A stretch of DNA of 64,000 bases, from NCBI GenBank assembly GCA_910584375.1, contig CAJUAH010000010.1, forward strand, positions 62,001 to 126,000, given 5' to 3'. The translations under genes and the position numbers were made by a program. The stretch is from an uncultured Acetatifactor sp. (GTDB taxonomy: Bacteria > Bacillota > Clostridia > Lachnospirales > Lachnospiraceae). The notes below the pieces were generated by a model. That model did no database searches. It was not told the DNA's origin and saw nothing but the letters and a program-made list of their open reading frames with translations. Positions 42,928 through 51,220 of the stretch are shown in pieces (position 1 is the stretch's first letter; every line of letters begins with the position of its first letter).

Positions 42928-44097
42928 TCAGTCCTGTCCCCTTTTCAGTTGCTGGATTTCCTGCAAAAGTTTCGCAATCTGCTGCTCCGCCTGCTCTAAC
43001 TGCTGCTCCTTTTGCTCCAACTGCTGCTCGGTCTGCTCCAGTTGCTGCTCCGCCTGCTCCAGCTGCTGCTCCTTTTGCTCCAATTGCTGCCCGGTCTGCT
43101 CCAATTGCTGCCCGGTCTGCTCCAGTTGCTGCTCCGCCTGCTCCAGTTGCTGCCCTGTCTGCTCCAGCTGCTGCCCGGTCTGCTCCAGTTGCTGCTCCGC
43201 CTGCTCCAGTTGCTGCTCCGCCTGCTCCAGTTGCTGCTCCGCCTGCTCCAGCTGCTGTTCCGCCTGCTCCAGTTGCTGCCCGGTCTGCTCCAGTTGCTGA
43301 AACATCGCGTCCCTCGCCCGCTCTGCCATTTCACGCTCTTTCAAAATCGTATTCATCTCCTTTATATGTTTCTCCCTCGCCTTACACTGCTCACGGATAG
43401 ATTCGTCTGCCGTAAGCTCATATATGGTATTGACCGCGTCTCCCATTACCTGATTCCGTTCCGCTAACATCTTAAGTTCCTCCCATGTGGTGGCCTTAAA
43501 GAGGGACGCCCAGTAGTCAATCTCCCACTCCCGGTCCTCCTGCGTAGCCAATTCTATATGTTTTAAGTTTACCACACTCAGAGCGATCTTGTCAGTAAAA
43601 ATGTTATGACTTTTCACATTCATCATTTTATAGGTGGCATAGAACTCCGGCTGCTCCCGAAACAGCGTAAAATCCAGAAACCCGATATGTATTGTCGGTT
43701 TGACCTCCACATAATCGTTTCCGCTCTGCAGCTGATCAAAATTGCGGCACAGATAGGTCATGGATCTTTCGGGCCAGTTTTTGTAGTCCGCCACCTGCAT
43801 CTCCAGATTGATCAGGGTATGATCGTTCAACAGCACATTGATATCCAATATAAATGTCTTACTGTCAAAATCCTCCGTCAGAGCCGTTCCCAGCAATATG
43901 GGATTCCTGACCTCCACGCTCCGTACCTCCTCCGGCCGCAGGTGCAGCAGGGAACAAATCAGGTGTTTTAACACGTTCTCGTTTTTTTGCAGCAGCGCCT
44001 TGAACATATAGTCATTGATCAAGGTGTAGGGCAGTTTTCCGGTGGCCCGCATATAGGAAGGCTCTTTCTCCGAAATCCCCGAATTTGGATGGTTCAT
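42928..44097 (-). CDS. Rpn/PD-(D/E)XK nuclease-family protein with Gln-rich coiled coil
   Basis: Protein of 389 residues. The N-terminal 280 residues are of the Rpn/PDDEXK_2 transposase-like nuclease family: YTLINDYMFKALLQKNENVL, then catalytic residues in FDSKTFILDINVLL and LINLEMQVADY (D...ExQ). The C-terminus has 15 uninterrupted heptads of LEQxxQQ, which should form a long coiled coil. The ATG at 44097 follows AAGGAG; the reading frame continues upstream through the promoter, so the longer form is wrong. Rpn proteins cut DNA in E. coli and have been linked to phage defence. Confidence 0.88.
   Translation of the reverse strand: MNHPNSGISEKEPSYMRATGKLPYTLINDYMFKALLQKNENVLKHLICSLLHLRPEEVRSVEVRNPILLGTALTEDFDSKTFILDINVLLNDHTLINLEMQVADYKNWPERSMTYLCRNFDQLQSGNDYVEVKPTIHIGFLDFTLFREQPEFYATYKMMNVKSHNIFTDKIALSVVNLKHIELATQEDREWEIDYWASLFKATTWEELKMLAERNQVMGDAVNTIYELTADESIREQCKAREKHIKEMNTILKEREMAERARDAMFQQLEQTGQQLEQAEQQLEQAEQQLEQAEQQLEQAEQQLEQTGQQLEQTGQQLEQAEQQLEQTGQQLEQTGQQLEQKEQQLEQAEQQLEQTEQQLEQKEQQLEQAEQQIAKLLQEIQQLKRGQD
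42979..43293. repeat. 21-bp tandem repeat, 15 copies
   Basis: The repeat encodes the LEQxxQQ heptads of the Rpn-type protein. The variable pair is AE (7), TG (5), KE (2) or TE (1). Units are nearly identical in DNA, so copy number may change by slippage without a frameshift. Confidence 0.95.
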
Positions 44098-44263
44098 AAG
44101 CATCTCTCCTTTTGTGTAGTGGTTTTGGCAGATTTCCCATCTTCCACGAACCACTAAAAAAGAGCGCAAAAATACACCTGAAAACCATACAGCAGTCCGG
44201 GAAAACAGTGGCAAAACGCCAGAAAGTAAAAAGTGATTACAGTGATCTGATAAGTATGGACAC
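44098..44263. other. 5' leader of the rpn-type gene
   Basis: About 165 nt lie between the predicted transcription start and the start codon. A 7-bp inverted repeat (AGTGGTT and AACCACT) is within it. No known RNA motif was recognised. Confidence 0.4.
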
Positions 44264-44292
44264 AGTATAGCAGATCTGCTTACATAACGCAA
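44264..44292 (-). promoter_or_regulatory. Promoter of the rpn-type gene
   Basis: On the minus strand, -35 TTGCGT (44287-44292) and -10 TATACT (44264-44269) are 17 bp apart. Confidence 0.65.
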
Positions 44293-44352
44293 GCAAAAAG
44301 TAAAAAATCCAGTTGCCGAAAATTCCGATACTTATATTTTCTCGGCCGTAAA

Positions 44353-44366
44353 TGTATATTTATTCT
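44353..44366. promoter_or_regulatory. ARG-box-like operator upstream of argG
   Basis: TGTATATTTATTCT matches the ArgR pattern at 12 of 14 positions and the argC site in 12 of 14. Confidence 0.55.
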
Positions 44367-44378
44367 TTATCTCTCTGG

Positions 44379-44445
44379 TTTATACAAATATTGTGAATAT
44401 TTTATAGCTTTTATACAAAATTTGCCCCGCGTTTTATACAATATT
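44379..44445. repeat. Three copies of TTTATACAAWATT before argG
   Basis: Copies start at 44379, 44410 and 44433, in one orientation, just upstream of the argG promoter. The spacing (31 and 23 bp) is not constant. They could be regulator sites additional to ArgR. Confidence 0.6.
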
Positions 44446-44450
44446 AGGGC

Positions 44451-44479
44451 TTGCAATCTCTTTCCGGAAAGTATATAGT
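44451..44479 (+). promoter_or_regulatory. Promoter of argG
   Basis: -35 TTGCAA (44451-44456), 17-bp spacer, -10 TATAGT (44474-44479). The leader to the start codon is about 150 nt and contains a small hairpin (CCGTGGGC with GCCGACGG, one mismatch) just before the ribosome-binding site. Confidence 0.6.
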
Positions 44480-44638
44480 ATCCCTAGTACATATGATCAA
44501 AACATACTCACACAGACACGGCAGAGCTTTGGCCCGGTCGGGTGTCAGGCGGGAGAAGAGAAGTTTGGATCTTACATTTCCAATATCAAAATTGCAAAAC
44601 CGTGGGCTTAGCCGACGGAATGCGGGAAAGAGGTAAAT

Positions 44639-45856
44639 ATGAAAGAGAAAGTAGTTTTAGCGTACTCCGGCGGTCTGGATACCACCGCCATCATTCCGTG
44701 GCTCAAAGAGAATTTTGACTACGAGGTCATCTGCGTATGTATCGACTGCGGCCAGGCAGAGGAGCTGGACGGCCTGGAGGAAAGAGCAAAGTTCTGCGGT
44801 GCGGAAAAGCTGTATGTTCTGGACGTGATCGACGAGTTCTGCGACGAGTACATCATGCCATGTGTGCAGGCCAATGCCATTTATGAGAACAAATACCTGC
44901 TGGGCACCTCCATGGCAAGACCTCTGATCGCCAAAAAGCTGGTGGAAATCGCCCGTAAAGAGGGCGCAGTCGCCATCTGCCACGGAGCCACCGGCAAGGG
45001 CAACGACCAGATCCGTTTTGAGCTGGGTATCAAAGCCCTGGCTCCGGACATCAAGATTATCGCCGCCTGGAGAAACGATGCCTGGAATATGGATTCCCGT
45101 GAATCCGAGATTGCGTACTGCAAAGCCCACGGCATCGATCTGCCCTTCTCCGCCGATTCCTCCTACAGCCGCGACCGCAATATCTGGCATATCAGCCATG
45201 AAGGTCTGGAGCTGGAGGATCCCGCCAATGAACCCAACTATGAACATCTGCTGGTGCTGGGCGTCACCCCGCAGAAAGCTCCCGACCAGGGCGAGTATGT
45301 GACCCTGACCTTTGAAAAAGGCGTGCCCACCTCCTTAAACGGTGAGAAAATGAAAGTGTCCGATATCATCCGCAAATTGAACGAGCTGGGCGGCAAGCAC
45401 GGCATCGGTATCATCGATATCGTGGAGAACCGCGTGGTAGGCATGAAGTCCCGGGGCGTGTATGAGACGCCCGGCGGTACGATTCTGATGGAGGCGCACC
45501 AGCAGCTGGAAGAACTGATCCTCGATCGGGACACCTACGCCCTGAAAAAAGAGATGGGCAGCCGTTTCGCCAGCCTGGTATACGAAGGCAAATGGTTCAC
45601 ACCCCTGCGCGAGGCGGAGCAGGCTTTCATTGAAAAGACCCAGGAGTACGTGACCGGTGAAGTAAAGCTCCAGTTATACAAGGGCAATATCATCAAAGCC
45701 GGTACCACCTCTCCCTACTCCTTATACAACGAGAGTATCGCGTCCTTCACCACCGGCGATCTGTATGACCACCACGACGCGGAAGGCTTTATCAATCTGT
45801 TCGGCCTGTCCCTGAAGGTTCGCGCCATGAAAATGCAGGAAACGGATAAGCAGTAA
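44639..45856 (+). CDS. argG: Argininosuccinate synthase
   Basis: Enzyme of 405 residues that joins citrulline and aspartate with ATP. The ATP-binding loop is VLAYSGGLDTTAIIPWL; GTSMARPLIAKKLVEIA, GATGKGNDQIRFE and DPANEPNYEHLLVLG are family signatures. It is transcribed alone on the plus strand and ends in a strong hairpin. The rest of the pathway (argF, argH) is not in the window. Confidence 0.97.
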   Translation: MKEKVVLAYSGGLDTTAIIPWLKENFDYEVICVCIDCGQAEELDGLEERAKFCGAEKLYVLDVIDEFCDEYIMPCVQANAIYENKYLLGTSMARPLIAKKLVEIARKEGAVAICHGATGKGNDQIRFELGIKALAPDIKIIAAWRNDAWNMDSRESEIAYCKAHGIDLPFSADSSYSRDRNIWHISHEGLELEDPANEPNYEHLLVLGVTPQKAPDQGEYVTLTFEKGVPTSLNGEKMKVSDIIRKLNELGGKHGIGIIDIVENRVVGMKSRGVYETPGGTILMEAHQQLEELILDRDTYALKKEMGSRFASLVYEGKWFTPLREAEQAFIEKTQEYVTGEVKLQLYKGNIIKAGTTSPYSLYNESIASFTTGDLYDHHDAEGFINLFGLSLKVRAMKMQETDKQ

Positions 45857-45866
45857 CTGTAACAGG

Positions 45867-45892
45867 CAAGGCAGGGAGTTCTCCCTGCCTTG
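45867..45892 (+). terminator. Hairpin after argG
   Basis: A perfect 11-bp stem (CAAGGCAGGGA with TCCCTGCCTTG) with loop GTTC starts 10 bp after the argG stop. The T-run behind it is weak and interrupted, so termination strength is uncertain. Confidence 0.75.
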
Positions 45893-46062
45893 TACCTGCT
45901 TTATAACTCTTTCTGCCTGTTGTAATAAAATATCTTCTCACAGCATCTGCCCCGGTCCGTAAACGGCAAAACTTCCACTGAACTTATATGTTCTTCCTCT
46001 GTCAAATATTTATGAACGCCGAAAACGGATCTGACATTATTTCAGCTGTCGGCACAATATAT

Positions 46063-46091
46063 TTGACATAAGGAACACTGTCAACTATACT
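46063..46091 (+). promoter_or_regulatory. Near-consensus promoter with inverted repeat
   Basis: -35 TTGACA (46063-46068), 17-bp spacer, -10 TATACT (46086-46091). The -35 hexamer and TGTCAA (46079-46084) form a 6-bp inverted repeat inside the promoter, which may be a repressor site. It drives the DUF1294 gene. Confidence 0.75.
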
Positions 46092-46136
46092 GTAATTGTT
46101 TGATTCCGGCAGTGGGAGCGGAAGGGAGAAACCTGC

Positions 46137-46403
46137 ATGACCTATGTGGTAACTTTGTATTTACTCTGTATCAACCTGGCGGGCCTGGCCAGTATGGGAC
46201 TGGATAAGAGAAAAGCCGTACGTCATGAATGGCGTATCTCTGAGGCCACGCTGTTTCTGATCGCCCTTTTAGGCGGCAGCCTGGGATCCGTCGTCGGGAT
46301 GCAGTTGTTCCGGCACAAAACCCGGCACTGGTACTTTGTCTGGGGCATGCCCGCAATATTCTTCGCCGAACTGGCGCTGGCACTCCTTATCTTTAAAAAT
46401 TGA
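46137..46403 (+). CDS. DUF1294-family membrane protein
   Basis: Small membrane protein of 88 residues with three hydrophobic segments. GLASMGLDKRKAVRHEWRISEATL, then GGSLGSVVGMQLFRHKTRHWYF, is the DUF1294 signature. The function is unknown. It is preceded by AAGGGAG and followed after 86 bp by the next plus-strand gene. Confidence 0.88.
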   Translation: MTYVVTLYLLCINLAGLASMGLDKRKAVRHEWRISEATLFLIALLGGSLGSVVGMQLFRHKTRHWYFVWGMPAIFFAELALALLIFKN

Positions 46404-46489
46404 TTCCCAGGATTTATGGAACTGTCCGGTAAAGAAAAATATACGGCAGCGGAAACGATGCAGCCGCGGCAAAAGGAAAGGCGTTCATT

Positions 46490-46993
46490 ATGCTGGCTTT
46501 ACAGATCACCAACACCAAAAATTTTATGGCACAGCTGCTGACAGGAGACAGTTTCGACCCCTTTCTGCTGGCGGAGGCCACTGTTTCCACCGCTCACACC
46601 TACACCATAGACGGGCATGTGAACAAAGAATTTTTTACCTCCGTGGAACAGGCCGACCCTCATATCTGCCCCTATGATCTCTGTCTCTGGCAGGAGATGA
46701 AGGGGCTGCTGTTTCAGTTAATCAAAGGCACGCGGACGCCTCTGTACTTCAAATTCGTACTGCATCTCAAACCGGAGCTGGTGAGCAAACTGCTGGCGGA
46801 GGGAAACTGCAGCCTTCCCGCTCAGCAAATCAAGGCGCTGGTGCTCACGATCAAATACGACGGCTCCCACGCGATACTTACAACGGGAACCGCATACCAA
46901 ACCTTTGTGATGAACAAAGAACCGGACGGGATATGGGACAAAGCACTGACGGGATACCTGTCCCGCAAAAACATATCCTACGAAAACCTATGA
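46490..46993 (+). CDS. DUF5721-like protein
   Basis: Soluble protein of 167 residues with no recognised catalytic motif. The start MLALQITNTKNFMAQLLTG and the conserved-looking ICPYDLCLWQEMKGLLFQLIKG fit the DUF5721 family known from Lachnospiraceae; the assignment is from memory of its pattern. Its function is unknown. It overlaps the convergent LTA-synthase-like gene by 6 bp. Confidence 0.65.
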   Translation: MLALQITNTKNFMAQLLTGDSFDPFLLAEATVSTAHTYTIDGHVNKEFFTSVEQADPHICPYDLCLWQEMKGLLFQLIKGTRTPLYFKFVLHLKPELVSKLLAEGNCSLPAQQIKALVLTIKYDGSHAILTTGTAYQTFVMNKEPDGIWDKALTGYLSRKNISYENL

Positions 46994-49180
46994 GGAGGTT
47001 CCGTCTCCAGCCGCGGAGGGCGGCGCGGGGGTAGGCTCCGGTGTGGGCCAGGGCAATACCGCCTCGGCCGGTCTTTCCAGATCGCCTGCCGTCTTTTCCT
47101 CGTCCAGGCACTGCCGGATCACACTATAGTAATTATTGCGCAGAATATAGGCGCTGAAATTATATCTGTCCTTCACATCCTGTCTGGCCGCCTCCATATA
47201 GGCGTCCTGCTCTTCCTGCGTCATTTCCACCTTAAACGTAGTAGTCTTGGCCTTGCGGCTGTACGCTACCGTATCCGTCACAAAACTGCGGTCCAAAAAG
47301 ACTACCATTCCCTCCTGATCGGAGAAGATATCCCGGCCCGCATACATTCTGGCGTCGTAGTCAAATCCAAACAGATTCAGCAGCGTGGGCAACAGGTCCA
47401 TGGAACCGCACACCTTATCCACCACCACCGGCTCCTCCATTGCGGCGTTCCACAGGATCAGGCTGTTGCGGTAAGTATCCATGTCCTGAGACAGATCACG
47501 GCCCGCCAGCTCCTCATATTGCTCCTGGGTCATACCGTAGGGATAATGATCCGCGCTGAGACAGATCACCGTGTTTTCCAACTGTCCCGCGGCCTCCAGC
47601 TGCTCCAGCAGATTGGCCATGGCTTTATCCAGCTCAATATGACAGGCGATATAAGCCTGCGCATTCTCCGACATCTCCAGTCCCTGCACTTCCTCCTTGT
47701 GCCAGCTGGACATCCGATTGCCGGAAAAACTGTAGTTCATATGTCCGGACACCGTCATATAATACACGTTAAAGCGGTCAAGATTCACATACTCCGGCAC
47801 TGTCCCCAGCATCATCTCATAGTCCGACGCGGGCCAGGCGCCCGCATGTTCCATATAAAACAGCTTGTCGCCGTACTCCGCCTCCGACAGATCTCCCAGC
47901 TTGGATGCCTTGAGATCGTAGCCCAGATTGGGATGTGTGCGGTATCGGTCATAATAAGAAAGAGTATTGTTGTGATAAGCCCAGCTGTAGACCCCTTCCT
48001 TGGCAAAAAAGCGAGGCAGCGAATAGGCCCAGTCCATCCCGATATTGGCGCTGGTACGCATGCTGAACTGCCCGTCGGGAATCAGCCCCGTCATATTTAC
48101 ATACTCGCCGTCGCTGGTACTGGTACTCCACAGAGGCACATAGTAATTGTTGAACACAAACCCGGAATTGACCATCTTATATAAAGTGGGGGTCAGCTCT
48201 TCCCGGATGGCATAGGTGGAAAAACCCTCCGCTGTCAGAAAGATCAGATTGTACCCCTCGAACATTCCCGTGTACTCATTGCGGTTGGTGGGCTGCACAT
48301 TCCCCAGATAATTCGCCAGCCACTCCGTCTCCTTCTTGCCGGAGGACAGCTCCGTCAGCCTGTTCATATCCAGGTTCCACGCATTGGGAGAGGTATCCAG
48401 CACCGGTTCCTCCGGCTCGGGAGTACCGATCGGTTCCTCCGGCTCCGGCGTCTGCTCCGTACCCGGCAGGGAGGTCTCCGGGTTCTCCGGACCTTTCTGG
48501 GCCAGCTGTACGTCAGGATCCGTCCTCTCTGAACCAGACCTGTCAAACAGGGAGGATATCGCTCCTCCCAGCTCGTAGGCGCCGTCCCGCTGCACCATGG
48601 CCATGACGCCCATTTCCCGCATCACCGATATGGGATCGTAAAACTCCCTGTATTCTTCCGCATACAAAGTATCCAGCAGATTTCCTATCTGCATAACGCT
48701 TACACTGTAAATAAGCGCCACTCCCGCAATCAGTCCCATACGCAGTTTTTTAATGGAATTTAAATGCGGCAGTTCCCAGGTTGTCATATATTTCCACAGT
48801 CCCACGCCCACCAGCGGCAGCGCCAGCAAAAGCAGCAACGGCGAGGCGTGGAGCAGACCCACCAAAGCCTCCCGCCAATAATTGGTCAGCGCATCCTGCC
48901 CGCCCATCACTATAGCCTTGATCTGCAGAGGCTGTTGAAATATGCGAAAATATACAGTCTGCACAAAAAAGACCATATATTCCAGTATGGTCATGATCCA
49001 AAAAGCCCTGTGCCTGGCGCGTCTGTTCAGACTGCCGCTGATCAAAGCCTGTACGGCGGCGATCAGCGCAATCAGCCCCAACGAAAAAACAGGATTAACG
49101 CCCACCAGGCCAAAACAGCCCAGGTGGAACACGATCTCCATATAGATTAATATTCCCGCGTAAATAAACCAACTTGACAT
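46988..49180 (-). CDS. LTA-synthase-family sulfatase-fold enzyme
   Basis: Membrane enzyme of 730 residues. Four or five N-terminal membrane segments (residues 1 to about 190), a Pro/Glu-rich linker (about 225-265), and an extracytoplasmic sulfatase-like domain. The domain shows NLIFLTAEGFSTYAI (metal Glu), the probable nucleophile Thr in PLWSTSTSDGEYVNM, TVSGHMNYSF (His) and LSADHYPYGM (Asp/His). These match LtaS-type glycerol-phosphate transferases that build lipoteichoic acid. The C-terminal tail is again Pro-rich. The ribosome-binding site is distant, so the start is not fully sure. Confidence 0.87.
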   Translation of the reverse strand: MSSWFIYAGILIYMEIVFHLGCFGLVGVNPVFSLGLIALIAAVQALISGSLNRRARHRAFWIMTILEYMVFFVQTVYFRIFQQPLQIKAIVMGGQDALTNYWREALVGLLHASPLLLLLALPLVGVGLWKYMTTWELPHLNSIKKLRMGLIAGVALIYSVSVMQIGNLLDTLYAEEYREFYDPISVMREMGVMAMVQRDGAYELGGAISSLFDRSGSERTDPDVQLAQKGPENPETSLPGTEQTPEPEEPIGTPEPEEPVLDTSPNAWNLDMNRLTELSSGKKETEWLANYLGNVQPTNRNEYTGMFEGYNLIFLTAEGFSTYAIREELTPTLYKMVNSGFVFNNYYVPLWSTSTSDGEYVNMTGLIPDGQFSMRTSANIGMDWAYSLPRFFAKEGVYSWAYHNNTLSYYDRYRTHPNLGYDLKASKLGDLSEAEYGDKLFYMEHAGAWPASDYEMMLGTVPEYVNLDRFNVYYMTVSGHMNYSFSGNRMSSWHKEEVQGLEMSENAQAYIACHIELDKAMANLLEQLEAAGQLENTVICLSADHYPYGMTQEQYEELAGRDLSQDMDTYRNSLILWNAAMEEPVVVDKVCGSMDLLPTLLNLFGFDYDARMYAGRDIFSDQEGMVVFLDRSFVTDTVAYSRKAKTTTFKVEMTQEEQDAYMEAARQDVKDRYNFSAYILRNNYYSVIRQCLDEEKTAGDLERPAEAVLPWPTPEPTPAPPSAAGDGTSS

Positions 49181-49298
49181 AGCTTTTATTTCATCCTTTG
49201 TCCCTTCAACCTACATTATATGCCACGCTCTTCTGCCCCTTGCGTGTGCCGCATTATCGCAAAACATCCCGTCTCTGCGTTCTTTCCCTTACCTTATA

Positions 49299-49655
49299 TC
49301 ACTTTTTCGACTTGGGATTGAAGACCAGGCTTGCCAGATAACCGAATATCAGCGCCGCCGAAGTGCCCACCGCGCCGGCCTTGAAACCGCCCGCCCACAG
49401 GCCCAGCAGCCCCTGTTCATCCACGGCCTCCTTGACGCCTTTCATCAGCACATTGCCAAATCCCAACAACGGCACGCTGGCGCCCGCGCCCGCAAACTCC
49501 TGAAACGGCTCATACCAGCCAAATACGCTGATGCAGGCTCCCAGTACCACCAGCAGAACCATGATCCTACCGGGCATCATCTTCGTTTTTTCCATTAATA
49601 TCTGCACCAATGCGCAGATCAGTCCGCCCACCCAAAAAGCATTGATATAATCCAC
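49299..49655 (-). CDS. spoVAE: Stage V sporulation protein AE
   Basis: Membrane protein of 118 residues, part of the channel that moves dipicolinic acid in spores. YINAFWVGGLICALVQILMEKTKMMPGRIMV and the final half (GFGNVLMKGVKEAVDEQGLLG, then GGFKAGAVGTSAALIFGYLASLVF) are typical. The GTG at 49655 follows AAGGAG at a good distance; the frame stays open 30 codons upstream, but those residues do not fit the family. Confidence 0.9.
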   Translation of the reverse strand: MDYINAFWVGGLICALVQILMEKTKMMPGRIMVLLVVLGACISVFGWYEPFQEFAGAGASVPLLGFGNVLMKGVKEAVDEQGLLGLWAGGFKAGAVGTSAALIFGYLASLVFNPKSKK

Positions 49656-49744
49656 TTTCCACACTCCTTCCACAGCCGCATAAAACAGCGATCTTTTTAT
49701 GAAAGTAGTATCTGCGGTAAGCTTTAAATTTATTCCATGAAACA

Positions 49745-49975
49745 CTATCCCGGCATGTCCACATCCGGCTCGTCAAACTCCGCCGTGACATAGAAACCCC
49801 GGGATTTCTCCTGAATATCAATCACTTTGCCTGTCCGGGACTGCAGCCTGCAACGAAAGGGGATATTGCCCGACATGGCCAGGGAGGGATCAATGATGTA
49901 ATAGTAATTGCTGGGTAAAAGTCCTTCCGTAATGGTCACATCCTGACCCACTTCCAATAACCCCTGCCGCTCCAT
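49745..49975 (-). CDS. Small conserved-looking protein between spoVAD and spoVAE
   Basis: Protein of 76 residues if it begins at MERQGLLEVG, where GGAG lies six bases upstream; starts 12 or 21 nt upstream are possible. The sequence (GLLPSNYYYIIDPSLAMSGN, then RTGKVIDIQEKSRGFYVTAEF) looks like a compact beta-domain. I do not recognise it. In most spoVA operons no such gene lies between spoVAD and spoVAE, and spoVAC is absent here. Confidence 0.55.
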   Translation of the reverse strand: MERQGLLEVGQDVTITEGLLPSNYYYIIDPSLAMSGNIPFRCRLQSRTGKVIDIQEKSRGFYVTAEFDEPDVDMPG

Positions 49976-50095
49976 CTTGAACTCCATCCTGCGCATACTG
50001 CCTGCCGCCTTCCTGCCCCTTTTGAAAAGCATTGTACTAAAAAAAACGGCGCAATGCAATAGATATTCACAATCTTAAGAATTTTGTCCAAAATA

Positions 50096-51130
50096 TCACA
50101 ATGCCTCCAGCACCACCCCGTGGGCAATCCCGGGCACACTCTTTCCCTCGTTGAAACTGGTCTTGCTCAGCAACGCGCCGGTGGGCATGAACAGTACTTT
50201 CTTCCAGTGATGCTCCTCCAGCTGTTTCAATATATAGGCGGAGAGCGTCACCGCGCTGCAGCCGCACCCGCTGCCTCCGGCATGGGTATCCTGAGAACCG
50301 GCGTCAAAGATCTCTATGCCGCAGTCCATATGCTGCCTTGCGATATCATAGCCCCGATCCCGCAGCAGCTCCAGCAGCACCGTCTGTCCCACACTGCCCA
50401 GATCGCCGGTGACGATCCGGTCATACTCCTCCGGCATCACGTTAAAATCCAGAAAATGCTGTACCAGGGTATCCGCCGCCGCCGGCGCCATGCAGGCTCC
50501 CATATTCATGGAGTCCTTCAATCCGAAGTCCACGATTCTGCCCACGGTCATACCTGTGATCGCCGCCCGGGGCACACGCCCCTGAGATCCGGTCTCCTGT
50601 CCGGCTCCCAGAATAAACGCACCGCTGCCCGTCACCGTCCAGCTGGCGGACAGCGGTCTCTGGTTCCCGTATTCCAGCGGAAAGCGGAACTCCTTCTCCG
50701 CGCTGGCAAAATGGCTGGAGGTCACGCAGGCCACATAGTCAGCATGCCCCGCCGACACCGCCATGGCGCCCAGAGTCAGCGCCTCCCCGCAGGTGGAGCA
50801 TGCTCCGTAGACTCCCAGCAGCGGGATCTGGTAGGAGGCGATCCCAAAGGAAGTGGCGATGGACTGCCCCAGCAGATCCCCGGCAAAGAGATACCGGATG
50901 TCCTCCTGCGTTTTTCCGGCTTTTCCCAGCGCCATATAGACTGCGTCTTTCTGCAGGTTGCTCTCCGCCTCCTCCCAGGTGTTACAGCCAAAGAGATCAT
51001 CCGTGCCCACCAGGTCGAACAGATCGCCCAGCGGACCCTCTCCCTCTTTTTTGCCCACAATGCTGGCGCTGGCCAGAATATATACCCTGTTTTCTAACGT
51101 AATACTGGATTTTCCCGTCATCTGATTCAT
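50096..51130 (-). CDS. spoVAD: Stage V sporulation protein AD
   Basis: Soluble thiolase-fold protein of 344 residues that binds dipicolinic acid for transport into the forespore. GPLGDLFDLVGTDDLFGCNTW, GVYGACSTCGEALTLGAM and the C-terminal GGSGCGCSAVTLSAYILKQLE are family signatures. The start at 51130 follows GAAAGGGG. A sigma-G-like promoter lies upstream, which agrees with forespore expression. The usual partner spoVAC is not in the window. Confidence 0.95.
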   Translation of the reverse strand: MNQMTGKSSITLENRVYILASASIVGKKEGEGPLGDLFDLVGTDDLFGCNTWEEAESNLQKDAVYMALGKAGKTQEDIRYLFAGDLLGQSIATSFGIASYQIPLLGVYGACSTCGEALTLGAMAVSAGHADYVACVTSSHFASAEKEFRFPLEYGNQRPLSASWTVTGSGAFILGAGQETGSQGRVPRAAITGMTVGRIVDFGLKDSMNMGACMAPAAADTLVQHFLDFNVMPEEYDRIVTGDLGSVGQTVLLELLRDRGYDIARQHMDCGIEIFDAGSQDTHAGGSGCGCSAVTLSAYILKQLEEHHWKKVLFMPTGALLSKTSFNEGKSVPGIAHGVVLEAL

Positions 51131-51169
51131 CGTTTTCCCCTTTCCGCACAACACAAGCCTTTTGCGGAA

Positions 51170-51198
51170 TAGTATATCCTTTTCGGGGCCGCTTATTC
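51170..51198 (-). promoter_or_regulatory. Sigma-G-like promoter of spoVAD
   Basis: On the minus strand, GAATA (51194-51198) and TATACTA (51170-51176) are 17 bp apart. The sigma-G consensus is GHATR and CATNHTA, so only one position differs. spoVA genes of Bacillus are sigma-G dependent. Confidence 0.5.
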
Positions 51199-51220
51199 CC
51201 CATAGACGGTTTCACAGCAT

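Noticed and set aside
42979..43293. CRISPR array
   Set aside because: The 21-bp repeats are head-to-tail with no spacers and lie in frame within a gene.
42773..43400. Plus-strand reading frames rich in Cys, Ser and Ala (CCSACSSCC-type and APVAAPPAP-type)
   Set aside because: They are antisense to the 21-bp heptad repeat of the Rpn-type gene. Repetition keeps all frames open there, and no ribosome-binding site precedes them.
44480..44638. T-box or other riboswitch in the argG leader
   Set aside because: The leader has small hairpins but no T-box sequence and no terminator before the start codon.
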